From Tillandsia leiboldiana (taxonomy: Eukaryota; Streptophyta; Magnoliopsida; Poales; Bromeliaceae): a stretch of DNA of 64,000 nt. The translations under genes and the position numbers were made by a program. The notes beneath the pieces are model-generated. The model was not told the origin of the DNA and did no database searches. It saw nothing but the letters and a program-made list of their open reading frames with translations. Each line of letters begins with the position of its first letter. Position 1 is the first letter of the stretch. The stretch spans positions 9,330,966 through 9,394,965 of the forward strand of contig CM055076.1 in assembly GCA_029204045.2 (NCBI GenBank), given 5' to 3'. Shown piece after piece: positions 41,845 through 52,532 of this stretch.

Positions 41845-43232
41845 CTGGAGCTCGGCTACGGCAGACCTTCGTCATCGGAGGTCTGCTCATCGGCATCCTC
41901 TTGGGGCGCTGTCGTCCTGAAGGACATCGACAGGACATAGACCATGTCGATTCCCGCCGCATCTTCATCGACCGACATGGTGTCGGTCCGTTGCTTCTTC
42001 CCTTCAGCCTCTATCTCTGCTGAAGACAGAGTGAGGACCTATTCCTTGTCCCTCGGTGGCCACCTCTCACGTCGGGCTACCCTTCCGAGGTCCCGCTTGA
42101 TGGGTTCCTTAGCTTCCTATCGTTCTTCCGGTGCTTGTTGGTTGTGCCTCACCGCGGTCTCTAGGGCCTTCAAACAAATGTCCAGCTCCAGCCGAACGGC
42201 TTCGTCCGTCGGCTGGGCGACCACCGATCGAAGCATCGGTGCTCTCTCCTGAGGCGGCACAGTAGAACCTCCCGCCTTATGGTTATGGCGCATCAGCGCA
42301 ATTGGGTGCCGATGCATGAGCCGTTCTCGATTGGGTTTGACCGTGGCGACTGGGCCGTTACACCATTATTGCGGGCGTCGGCTTCCATCCTTTGCATGCG
42401 ACGCTTCTCCATCTTTGACATGACCGGCCCTTGCCACCGGGCTGATCCTTTGGAGATGAACCATTGCTCCACCGGCATGTCTGCCGGTAGGTCCATCTTC
42501 CTCATGTGCTCCCTGAGGATCTCCCGCCTCTGCCACGACTTAGGCCATGGCTGGATCTTGAGCTCCTAGGCCAGCTGAACGCCTAGGGTCTCAATCTCTT
42601 CCTTGGTGAGCCAAGGGAATTCCGTGTTGGGGACCAAAAGGGTCTCTTATGCCCCCGGTGTCCCGTGGTAAGGAGGTCGTGGCGTCGGCCCCCTCCGAGA
42701 GTGGTCGGCTGGGTCCCTCTGCGCCCTTATCGGCCCGATCTTCTGGTGGGACCCGATCCTTTCTGGGCATTGAAAGGGCCCGTATGCTAGTCCTCCTTCG
42801 GCCTGTTAGCTGAACGGACTTCGTGGTGCCTCCTAGACTCGGTTTTCGTCGTAGCTGTGGTGGGGTACCTGCTGCTGCCGTAGAGCCCGTGGCTCCTCGT
42901 GGTCGACTGGGGTTGGCCTCGGCCTCTCGCGACCGTAGAAATCCCGCAAGACTGTCTGGATGGGAAGGTCTTGTTCTTTTTTCTTGTCCTTTCCTTCAGA
43001 GGACTGCTTGTTAGACCCTTCGGCTGAACTCGGCTTCAGCCGGTGGTCGTGGCGGTCCACGTCGACGAAGGCGAACCATTTCTTTACCTCATCGGGTACG
43101 TCGAGGAGGAGAGCGTTCCAGTCTTCCTCTGTTATTTCGGCCTTGCAACGGATGTAAAGCCAAAAAATATTTCGTGCCGATTATTTCTTTGCGGGGGACT
43201 CGGGCCTCTGCATCGGCTTCTTCACCTTGGGG
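41845..43232 (-). pseudogene. Gag-protease linker of the Tat element (degenerate)
   Basis: Broken frames such as 42505-42293 (DLPADMPVEQWFISKG, MSKMEKRRMQRM) and 43060-42833 (MDRHDHRLKPSSAEGSNKQ) lie between gag and protease in the right order. No defined domain is visible. It is bounded at 43232 by the Del3 LTR. Confidence 0.5.
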
Positions 43233-46200
43233 TGTCACGCCCCGGGTGTAAACCGGAACCCGGGCTCGTTCCACAGATCCGCCGTGCACACGGTATTTTT
43301 CGTGTACACGAAGCGCTGGTAACCTACTCAGATATAAATGAAATAATACTGGAGCATAAAGCAGATCTATACTAAAACTGATACACCTCAGACAAATGCT
43401 TGAAATAGAAGTATAGTAAACTCTCAAATATATACACATGTCTCACCCAGCTCACGAAGTAAATACAACCAGCTGGCTACAGCCAGACCCAAAATAAAAG
43501 GAAAGTACAACTGTCTGGGTGTCCATGGTACATCAAACTACAGAACTCGGCACCGGGGAAGTAGCTAGCTAATCCGCGATCCTCTTACCTCGCTCCTGGG
43601 TAGAGGGTCCTGCAACCCCGGCAGATGACTCTGCAAAACAAAGGGGACAAAAGAGAGGAAAAATATAGTGGGGGTCAGAACTACTATAAAACAGTAGCCT
43701 CCCATAGTGGGTAAATCTCAAAACTCCGAACTGCCCACTAGGATTACAAGCGGCAAAAGTAAGCAAGGGTGGTAAGCTATAAATAAGAACAACTGGTAAA
43801 AGTTACCACTAAGATGCCTCTAAAATGATGAGCTAACAAAATAGCTAAAATGCATGCCTCAGTGTATATAAGCCTGCCTGAGTAACCCAATCTAGACACC
43901 GGTGAACACCGGCACTGCCTGCTATGCCTACTGACTCACAACTCAGCTGTGGGGTGCAGACCGGTTCCTGACCGACACGGTCCCACCCCTAGGGCAACAG
44001 ACCGGCTCCTGACCGGCACGGTCCTGCCCCTATGGCAACAGACCGGCTCCTGACCGGCACGGTCATAGGTGCACACACTCTGGAGTGGCACTCGAGGGGA
44101 GCGACCCTCACGAGTGAAATAAGTCGCCACAAGTAACCTGGTACAGTAGGACTGGATCAAGACTCTAATCAAGTAGGAAAACCCGTCCACTAGAAAGGTC
44201 CCGATCCCCTATCCCTCAATCTGATGCAATAAAACAGTCTGGTCAACCGCCTAGAATCCGCGGTTGCCGCAACTACCCTGTCCTCAACCTGCCTGTCCCC
44301 AATTCCCCGATAACTGACTACACTATTCCAGTTCCTGCTCTAACCTGAGCATACTATCCCCTATGACTAGATGACTGGAGAAAGAATAAAACATGGTTTC
44401 TCCTAAGTCAATTCCTCATGATAGTGTAGCAGAAAAAGGTGGCCTAGCTAGATGATTATACAAGCATGCAAGTCCATTATTTAGCAAATGTAATTTCAAT
44501 TATTCCGATTCTTGCAAGAGTTAGGGTATGCCTTTGTTGACTATCTTAATTATTAACATGCCATCAGCTAACTCATATACATGCATAAGTTTCCCCACTT
44601 ATATTTAAAACATGATATGGTTTCAACTTGTGATAATTGAAAGTATTAAACAATTTATCCCTTTCATAAGAAATGATTATTTCTTATAGATGCAAGTGTT
44701 AACAACCCATTATTAATTCCATTCAAGCATGCTAGATTTAGTCCCCCGATACTGCTATCAACATGATTCCGGGGCATCTCTTAATAAGCCTAGTGGGTAA
44801 TCAAAAGTGAGAGGTGACAACGGTACCCACCTCGAGCGCTAAATCCTGATTCCCAAAAGTAAAGTCCACGCTCAGTCCAGTAATATCCTCAACACTGTGC
44901 CACCTTCCAAAAAGAACGTACACAATTAAATATACACTATTCCATCCAAAATCTGCCCAATTACAACAGTCCAAAGTTTCACAGTTTTCACCTGCGGAAA
45001 GATGCCCGGAAAAATCCAAGAAAAATACCGTCACGATCCTCGCGACGAACCCGTCGAAACGAGTGCCTGCACGCTCAAATCCGAGTTTCCTACGCTGAGA
45101 TATTAAATCGGCAAGGGAAACACCCCAAACTAAACTGTGCAAAAATACTGTGTTAAGAACTCGGGAAGAAGAAAGATTCCCACCTTCAAAGGAAACTCAT
45201 AAAATTTTGAGAAAAATCCAGGAGATTCCTTGCGAAAAATAGATAAAAATTTCCTTTTGAATCACCTCGATCCGATGCATGTGCGCAAAGATACAGCTAA
45301 AACTCCGCAGTGCTGTCCAAAAATCCGCGAAGAAAAATGGGCCAAATGAAAACTCGAGAAACTCCAAAATCCGCACGGAAAACAAGAAAACTCAAAACAC
45401 CAAAGTTGGAGTCCTACCAGTCGAGAGTCCAACAGCATGAGAATCGCCAAATTCCGAGATCGGGGTGAGTCGAGGGAGTCATGGCACTAAAATGCGACGA
45501 AACAGGTTGTCGAAGTAGAAGCGTCACTGTGCGCCGCGTCGCAGAAAAGGCCGGAGTGGTGATCTCCAAAAATCCTCAAAGTCCTCTAAATTATAATGCT
45601 CTGTGGGAGGAAGAATTTTCCTTAAGCTTGCACTGTGAGAAAAGCCCGAAAGAAAAGCCAAAAAGCCTCCCCAAACCTTCTATTTATAGGCCCAACCCAC
45701 CCAAGTGGGCCTGGCGGATTCGGGCCCAACTTTTGGGCACCAGAATCCGCCAAGGGGTCGGACGAAGCTGCCGTCCGACGCGCCCGGAAGTCCCTGGTGC
45801 TGCCACATATACCCGCAACAGGCAACAGCGGTGCAAGGGCCTCCCGGGTGCGCCACGTACCCCTCCCCGCGGTCAGCGGGGTAGGTGGGGTGAATCGCCT
45901 GCGGGGCGACGCGTGGCGCACTCGAGTGCGGCCGCCACGCGTCAGCCGCCCCAGTGCCCCGTACCCCACCGCAAAAACCATGGACCGCGACATCATGGGC
46001 CAGCCAATGTCAGGCTGCCACGTGTCGTACTCCCGGTCCACCGAAACCGCGCCCTATTTCCCTGAACCGCGCAGCGCGCACCCGCCAACCCGGACACGCC
46101 ACGTGGCCCGTGCGCGGTCCATGCGCTAGCCGCGCTTCCCCCGTGGACCGAGCGGTGTGAGCCGGCCAATAACAGGCCGCCACGTGGCTCCCGCCGGTCC

Positions 46201-46514
46201 ATGGTCACCCCCCATGCACCAGATTTCCCTGAAAACTTCCGGTAGCCCGTTTTTGGTCATCCGGACTCCAAATTTAACAAGCAAATAGCCGTTTTCAAGC
46301 GTTTTTCTGCGCTGAATCCAAATCCAACCTCTGTTTGGTCCAATTCCTCTTCTAAAATTCGGCAACCACAGCCGAAGGCCAACTCAGCCAAAGATACCTC
46401 ACAGAGTCCATCTGTGGCATTCCTTTGATGCACCGTGGGCCAGACACACCAATACTAGGTGTTCTACATAGTGGATTCATCGGACAGGTTGCATGGGAAA
46501 TCTGGACCACTACA
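43233..46514 (-). repeat. 3' LTR of Del3 (3282 bp)
   Basis: The plus strand begins TGTCACGCCCCGGG, the complement of the Del1 LTR end. TATA CTATAAATAG (minus) is at 45689-45680. GCCACGTG/CCAAT modules lie upstream in U3 at 46000-46026 and 46157-46186, with a further GCCACGTGGC at 46098-46107. A short tandem repeat of GACCGGCTCCTGACC units lies near 43960-44065. Confidence 0.83.
46000..46186 (-). promoter_or_regulatory. G-box / CCAAT modules in Del3 U3
   Basis: On the minus strand CACGTGGC is followed 8-10 bp later by CATTGG or TATTGG and then GCTGG or CCGGCTCAC. This is the same module as in Del1 U3, including the CCGGCTCAC tail. Confidence 0.55.
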
Positions 46515-46555
46515 TCCTCCCCCACAAGAAAAAAGTTTCGTCCTCGAAACAAAAG

Positions 46556-47073
46556 TCATACCTCAAGCCGGGCCTCGAACAGGTGAGGGTAAGCGTCCAT
46601 CATCGCTGACTCTAGCTCCCAAGTAGCCTCACGCTCATCATGGCTGCTCCAGAGGATCTTCACATAAGGGATGGCTCGGCTGCGCAACTCCCTAACCTCT
46701 CGATCCAAGATCCTCAACGGCCGCTCGACATAGCTCAAGTCCTCAGAAATCTCCAGTGGGGTGTAGTCGATGATGTGCGACGGGTCATACACATATCTCC
46801 TCAGAGTCGATACATGAAAAACATCGTGGACACCAGCAAGTCTGGGAGGAAGTGTAAGCCTGTAGGCAACTGGCCCTATGCACTCCAATACCTCGAAAGG
46901 ACCAATATAACGAGGGCTCAGTTTCCCGCGAATCCCAAATCTCTGAATCCCCTTCGAAGGTGAGACTTTCAAAAAGACATGATCGCCCACCTGAAACTGT
47001 AAGTCTCGCCGTTGAGTGTCAGCATAGCTCCTTTGTCGACTCTGGGCGGTCTCAAGATGTCGTCGTATCAATC
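46556..47073 (-). CDS. Del3 integrase C-terminus plus chromodomain (partial)
   Basis: Open from the truncation at 47073 to the stop at 46556. The integrase tail (LETAQSRQRSYADTQRRDL, GDHVFLKVSP, KLSPRYIGPFEVLE, HDVFHVSTLRRYV) is followed by a chromodomain (about residues 120-165: RPLRILDREVRELRSRAI, VKILWSSHDEREATWE). Chromodomains of this group are thought to steer integration to marked chromatin. The upstream pol is gone, so the piece is not expressed as a normal protein, but it has no stop and is much better preserved than the Del1 equivalent. Confidence 0.85.
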
Positions 47074-47264
47074 TGACCTTTTCCTTGTAGTATTTTCGCC
47101 TTCTGAGCTCCCCGTAGGGAGAGATTGACTGCCCTCCTGGAGCTTGATTTGGCCGTTCTTGTATAACCTATCGAATATTTGATCGGTCTTGGATGTATCG
47201 AATGTAAAGGAGTTAGCCGACACCTGAGTTTTTAACTCTTGGGCCTTACTCGGCTTAAGGCTCT
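47074..47264 (-). pseudogene. Tat gag fragment 3 (between Del3 and LTR-C)
   Basis: The minus-strand frame with SLKPSKAQELKTQ, FTFDTSKTDQIFDRLYKNG and QIKLQEG matches the C-terminal part of Tat gag. It is continuous with 48193 onward once LTR-C is removed, and is cut at 47073 inside RRRKYYKEK. Confidence 0.7.
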
Positions 47265-48192
47265 TATTGGTTATGGATCCCCAAGGATCTAAATAGGTTC
47301 TATTAAATATCACCTAGAGGGGGGGTGAATAGGTGTAATATCCAAAAATTAAATCTCAGTGTAATTTAAAATAAATGCGGAAAATAAAAACAACACACCG
47401 AGATTTACGTGGGAAAACTCCAACCAGGAGTAAAAACCCACGGGACCATCACGCAATAACAATCCACTAAGAATATAAAGATAACAAGGTGATTACTGAC
47501 TCCACGGACTGCAACCCCTCTTTCAACTTCTCTGGATCTTGCGCTCACCGACTGCAGGTCCAATGCACACGTCCGAATCCACGAACGCCACTCAAATCCA
47601 CGAGCAACACGTTGCTCTTAAGTGTTTCTGAGTTGGTCCGTCCCTCTTGAGAAACCCTAAGTATCTATTTATAACCTTTGGAATTCAATCAAAGTCGGTT
47701 TAGCATTCTTATCACAATCTAACATTGCGTACCGGTACTAGAAGGTAGGTTCCGGTACTCAATCACGCAATATACAAAATTTTCTATTACGTACCGATAC
47801 TCAAAGTCAGGTATCGGTACCCAAGGCAAATTCCAGAAAATCTTGTGTCGGGTTTTGAGGAACTCAAAGTGTGGTTCCGGTACTCAATGTAAAATACTAA
47901 ATTTTTTAAAGATAAATTTAACAAAACAAACCATGTACCAGAATCCAAACTTAAAATAAGTTATGAGTTAAAAACCAAGTTCCCAAAACCTCTTCTAAAC
48001 CCGGTTTCGATAAATTCATGATTCCAAAGTTTGTAAATAAACTTAAATCACCATGAATACTATAATCATACCTGAGTGTCAACTTGAGCTCTTGTTGAAT
48101 CTTCTCTGAGTCTTTGATTGCTGATTTGACAATTTGATCACTTCAAGACTCCGACTCAAATCACGAAATATGCCAACATAAAAGCCGTAACA
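47265..48192 (-). repeat. LTR-C, solo LTR of a third Sirevirus family
   Basis: About 928 bp related to the SIRE-B LTR: the GGATCTAAATAGG and AGGGGGGGTGAATAGGTG block near its left end, a two-tier hairpin (47408-47442), degenerate AATCCA hairpins (47573-47606), TATAAATAG (minus, 47673-47665) and the end GCCGTAACA. No internal region adjoins it, so it is a solo LTR from LTR-LTR recombination. Flanks GCTCT (47260-47264) and ACTCT (48193-48197) match at 4 of 5 bases if the LTR starts TATTGG, a mutated TGTTGG. Confidence 0.7.
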
Positions 48193-49281
48193 ACTCTGAC
48201 AAATGTAAGGCTTGCGGCCTGATATCATCTCGGCCGCGTACACTTCGGCCTCTTTGGCCGAAAATTCATCTTCGCTTGCTTCGCTCGGCTCTCCAGGATC
48301 CGAGCTTCATTGAACGAAGGAGAGGTTATGCTCCTTCGGCTTCCTCCAGTCTTGTTCGCGGTCCTATTTCGACTGCTCCTCATTATTGTTTTTCTGGAAT
48401 TGCTCGTATTGAGCAACCCGAACTCCCAAATCGAAAAGATTGGGAAAGTATCGACCCTCGAAATGATCGTGGGTCTTGAAATGGAGGTTGTTAAACACGA
48501 TTTTGGTGAACTCGGCCTCGACCATCATTACGATTCATCGGTTCCTTGCCGTCTTGAAACGATTGAGGAATTCCTCGACCGTCTCTCCGACGTTCTGTCG
48601 ATATGATGCTATATTGGCAATCGATAGTTCGGGGACTACCCGATAGAACTGCTCGTGGAATTTCGCCTCCAACTCGTCCCAATCCCGGACGGAATTGTGA
48701 GGCAAGCTTGTGTACCACGAGAACGCCGTCTTGGTCAACGATGTACTGAACAACCTCATTTTTCAGGAATGGGCTTGCGGCCACCTCCGGCATTAGGCCG
48801 TAAATTGAGCAATATGCTCGGCGGTGTTCTCATTCTCTTCGCCCGAGATTTTGTCAAACTTTGACATCTTCTAATTGGCCGGGTATAAGTAGCCCGTGTC
48901 AATATTAGCAGGATACGATGACCTGAACACTGGCCGAATTGCTGGCCTGGCCTCTATGCCAAAGGTGTTCTTGATAATCTCCTCCATATGGGCGTGGATG
49001 TTGGCGAGTCCTACTTGAGGTACTGGGGTTGCCGGGTGCGCCGGTGGAGGTGGCAGCCCACAGTGGCCAGCCTGAAGTTGAGGTGGTCCCTATGGAGGGA
49101 CCTACCCGGCGTACCTGCCCCCAGCCATTTCGGCGAGCCCGGCCTGAGGTGTCGGTGTCGCCGGCTGCGCTGGTGGAGTTGGCGGCCCGTGATGGCCAGC
49201 CTGCTGCTGAGGTGGTCCCTACGGAGGGACCTGCCCACCGTTCCTGCCCCTAGCCTGAGGCTGGCTGAACGGCAGCGGGGA
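48193..49281 (-). pseudogene. Tat gag fragment 2 (core gag domain)
   Basis: Minus-strand remnants: DWDELEAKFHEQFYRV, IANIASYRQNVGETVEEFLNRFKTARNR (48759-48535) is the retrotransposon gag core, followed by a degenerate Lys/Arg-rich part (48416-48225). Upstream, 49238-49011 is low-complexity gag N-terminal sequence with an imperfect duplication of about 120 bp (49010-49110 and 49150-49260). Several stops and frame changes. Confidence 0.7.
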
Positions 49282-49286
49282 AGGCA

Positions 49287-50708
49287 TGTAGGTTTTTATA
49301 ATGTAGGATCCACAAGGATCTAAATAGGTACTATCAAACAACTAGAGGGGGGGTGAATATGTGTAATACTTATAAAACCAAATCTCAGTGCAAAGTAAAA
49401 ACCAATGCGGAAAATAAAAACAGCACACCGAGATTTACGTGGAAACTCCAATCCAGGAGAAAAACCACGGGACCAACACGCAATAACAATCCACTAAGAA
49501 TAGAAGAATAATAAGGTGATTACCGACTCCACGGACTCAAACCCCTCCTTCAGCTTCTTCGGACCTTGCACTGACCGGTTGGATGTCCACGCAATAACAA
49601 TCCACTAAGAAAAGAAGAATAACAAGGTGATTACCGTCTCCACGGATTTAACCCCTCCTTCAACTTCTTCGGACCTCGCGCTCCACCGTTTGCACGTCCA
49701 CTGCACACGTTCGAATCCACGAACGCCACTCGAATCCACGAGCACACGTTTCGAATCCACGAAACGCCTTTAGCACACCGAATCCACGATGCCACGTCGA
49801 ATCCACGACGCAAACTCAGTCGATAAGAATATTGACTTCGATGGTGATCCTTTGCTTAGATTCTCATTGAGGAACCGTAGAAGAAATCTCTAAGCAAAGA
49901 TTAGATCAATTCGATAAAAGATATGTTCTTGAAAGAACCGTCGAATTGACCTAAAAGAGGCTATAAAGAAGAACGATAAAAACCTAGCCTCTAGGGTTGC
50001 TCTCAAGTGTTTAATTAATTAATCGGTCGTGCTCCCCACGTTTTTGAGAAACCCTAAATGTCTATTTATAGTTTAGAAACCTTTGGAAAGAGATAAGAAT
50101 CAAAAACTTACCTTATCTGGAAATTTTCAGGACGGCGATCCGGATCGGATTTACTGCGATCCGGATCGGATTTACTGCGATCCGGATCGTCGTAGCGAGT
50201 TAGACAATTCCAGAAAAACAAGGGTTCGGGATCCGGATTGAAAAGCCCAATCCGGATCATTCATCTATTCCAGCAAATACCCATGTTCGGGATCCGGATC
50301 GAAATGGCCATGATCCGGATCGGATTTGCCAATGAACAATCACCCTTCGGGATCCGGATTGGACTGTCTGATCCGGATCCTGAACATGACCCATGTCCAG
50401 TTCTTGATTTTTATGCAATTAAAAATTCATCCAAGTGTTTCTACACTATAAGAAAGTATTCGGATCACCACAATTATTTAGTTAAACATACCTGATCCTC
50501 TTGAATACTTTCTTCTTGAGATTGATGTAACTGATCCACAATTCTTCAACTTCAATCTTCAAGACTCAAGACACTGAGTGTCAACTTGAGCTCTTGTTGA
50601 ATCTTCTCTAAGTCTTTGATTGCTGATTGACAATTTGATCCCTTTAAGACTCCGACTCAACTCACTGACTTGACTCACGAAATATGCCAACACCAAAATG
50701 CCGTAACA
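49287..50708 (-). repeat. 3' LTR of SIRE-B (1422 bp)
   Basis: The plus strand starts TGTAGGTTTTTATAATG and ends GCCGTAACA. It contains the TGGATT hairpin array (49708-49810), a duplication near 49500-49640, TATAAATAGA (minus, 50070-50061) and the palindrome array (50137-50379) with three 21-bp units at its left end. Confidence 0.9.
49708..49810 (-). ncRNA. TGGATT-loop hairpin array in SIRE-B LTR
   Basis: Five hairpins with loop AATCCA on the plus strand (TGGATT in RNA sense): CGTTCG/CGAACG (49708-49725), CTCG/CGAG (49729-49742), CGTTTCG/CGAAACG (49747-49766), an interrupted CA-CG stem near 49776-49791, and CGTCG/CGACG (49795-49810). The same array is in the other LTR at about 57693-57796. 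Confidence 0.65.
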
Positions 50709-52532
50709 ATCTCCCCCTTTGGCAATTTCGTGACAAAACCCAAAAATACATAAAAGCGCTCAAGTTACTCATCTTAAACCAAAAAGTCGAAATTCAATGT
50801 TATCACCAAAACATTGATTTTCTTTGCGTGAAAGATCCAATAAATACAAAATTACATTTGAACCAAACAGTCCTAGAACATACTCTATGACTTAGGACTT
50901 GGAGTCTTAAAGTGATGTAATTCCTGCAAAACAAAACTCCAAACAAAATCAAACGTTAGTCGTTAGAAATTAAAATCCTACATTTGATTCGTCCTTTTGG
51001 TTCTTTTGTTTTTCCGGCTCTTTCAACCTTTTCTTTATCTCCCCCTATCATGAGCATCTCTAACATGTTCTCCATGTTCTCCATGTTCTCCCCCTGTCTT
51101 GAGCATTTATGTTCTCCCCCTTTGTGATACGATCATTATTTTCTGTTCTCCCCCTTTTTGTCACAAATTGTCAAATAGTGAACATACTAGACAAAAGGAA
51201 ATCACTAACAACATTAGTTCATAGAGAAAGAGAGATAAAGGCTCAGTTCCGGTATATAACAAAAATGCAGATTGCGTACCTGTACCAGAAAGCAAAAATC
51301 AAATAATTTCTTTAAACAAATCCAGATTTTAGAATCTTTTCAAATACCGATTTGTATTCCATCAAGAAATTAATTTAAGTGCTTTAACCAATGAATTCAC
51401 ACAGATGCCATTCAATGCAATTAATTTCACGAAATTAAAAAGATTTACTCCAAAATCATGAAAAACAAAGATAAGGCATTATAAACAGTTTTTCATGATA
51501 TCCATAAAAACCAGAAAAAGTATGTAAACACTTTAGCGCATCAACTTTAAACAAAAGTCATCGTTTCATGCAACAAGAAATAGATTATACCAAATCTATC
51601 AAAAATACTCAAAAATGAAACGAAAATTTATGGAAATTAAAACCCTTAAAGTTGAACAACTTCAATCACATCTAACATGATCTTATGCGTAATGCCTTTA
51701 TCAAATCATCAATTTGGTAAAGAAAATGAAATACCAAGATCAATAGATGTCTAACATCCCAGATAAATTAGATAATGTATCTAGTCAATTTATTGAAGAG
51801 AGTGGCTCTTTGAGCATCTTTCATTAAAAATCCCACATTATACCAACCTTGAAATTTTGACAGAGTCAAGTATTTCAACATGCATTTTATTTAATCAAAC
51901 TTGAAAAACCTTGCTTGGTATACATGTGGTAGCTGCACACAGTACTCGGACGACCGAGGTGGTAGCTCTTTCCTCCATGTGGTGGTAGTTTTCACACTCC
52001 TCATTGGGATGTAACTCTTTCCACATCTTTTGAGCATTTTACATTTCCTTTGACTCCCCCTCAATTGGCTATCAATTATTTAAGATATAAAGTATTCAGC
52101 CAAATATTGATCTCGATTTCATACTCGACTAAACAGTCAAATAAGATAAAAACTATACCAAGAGATCATTGAGAGAGAAATTGACTTTGATCACTTAAAA
52201 GATGACTTAATTAACATAAATGATCATTGCAACATCGAAATATTATGATGTCAAAAGCATAATAGATTTCTAAATGCATGAAAAGATGCAATTAAAGTCA
52301 ATATGACCAATGCTCCAAGATTATGATTATGGAGTAAAGTTGATAATCCATATAAAATTAATTTGGAGTGAATGAACGTAAAACCCCTTTTATTCAATGT
52401 ACTTGTTCGTTAAAAACCTTTTGTTCAAGAACAAAACATAAAACCAAGAGCATTGAAAAAACATGTAATGCAAAGATTAAGAAAAATATGAGGAGAAAAC
52501 CAATCAAAGCATTACATACAGTCATAAGCTAT
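50709..52532 (-). other. 3' internal non-coding region of SIRE-B with PPT cluster
   Basis: Terminal PPT at 50710-50719. At least four more CTCCCCCT tracts lie at about 51038-51158. GTTCCGGTAT and GTACCTGTAC (51246-51288) are remnants of an internal palindrome array. The post-pol conserved block is at about 51905-52065. No open frame of note; pol and the env-like ORF are deleted. Confidence 0.65.

Larger units (their letters stand above)
43233..47073 (-). mobile_element. Del3, truncated Tekay/Del chromovirus: end of pol and 3' LTR
   Basis: 3' LTR 46514-43233 (3282 bp; minus-strand TGTAGTGGTCC to CGGGGCGTGACA), PPT (GTGGGGGAGGA, 46515-46525) and the last 171 codons of pol. The sequence changes abruptly at about 47073 from Del pol to Tat gag; the remaining pol, gag and 5' LTR are absent. 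The LTR is related to Del1 in its ends, in U3 modules and near the GCGCTCGA region (44836 and 15877). Confidence 0.85.
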
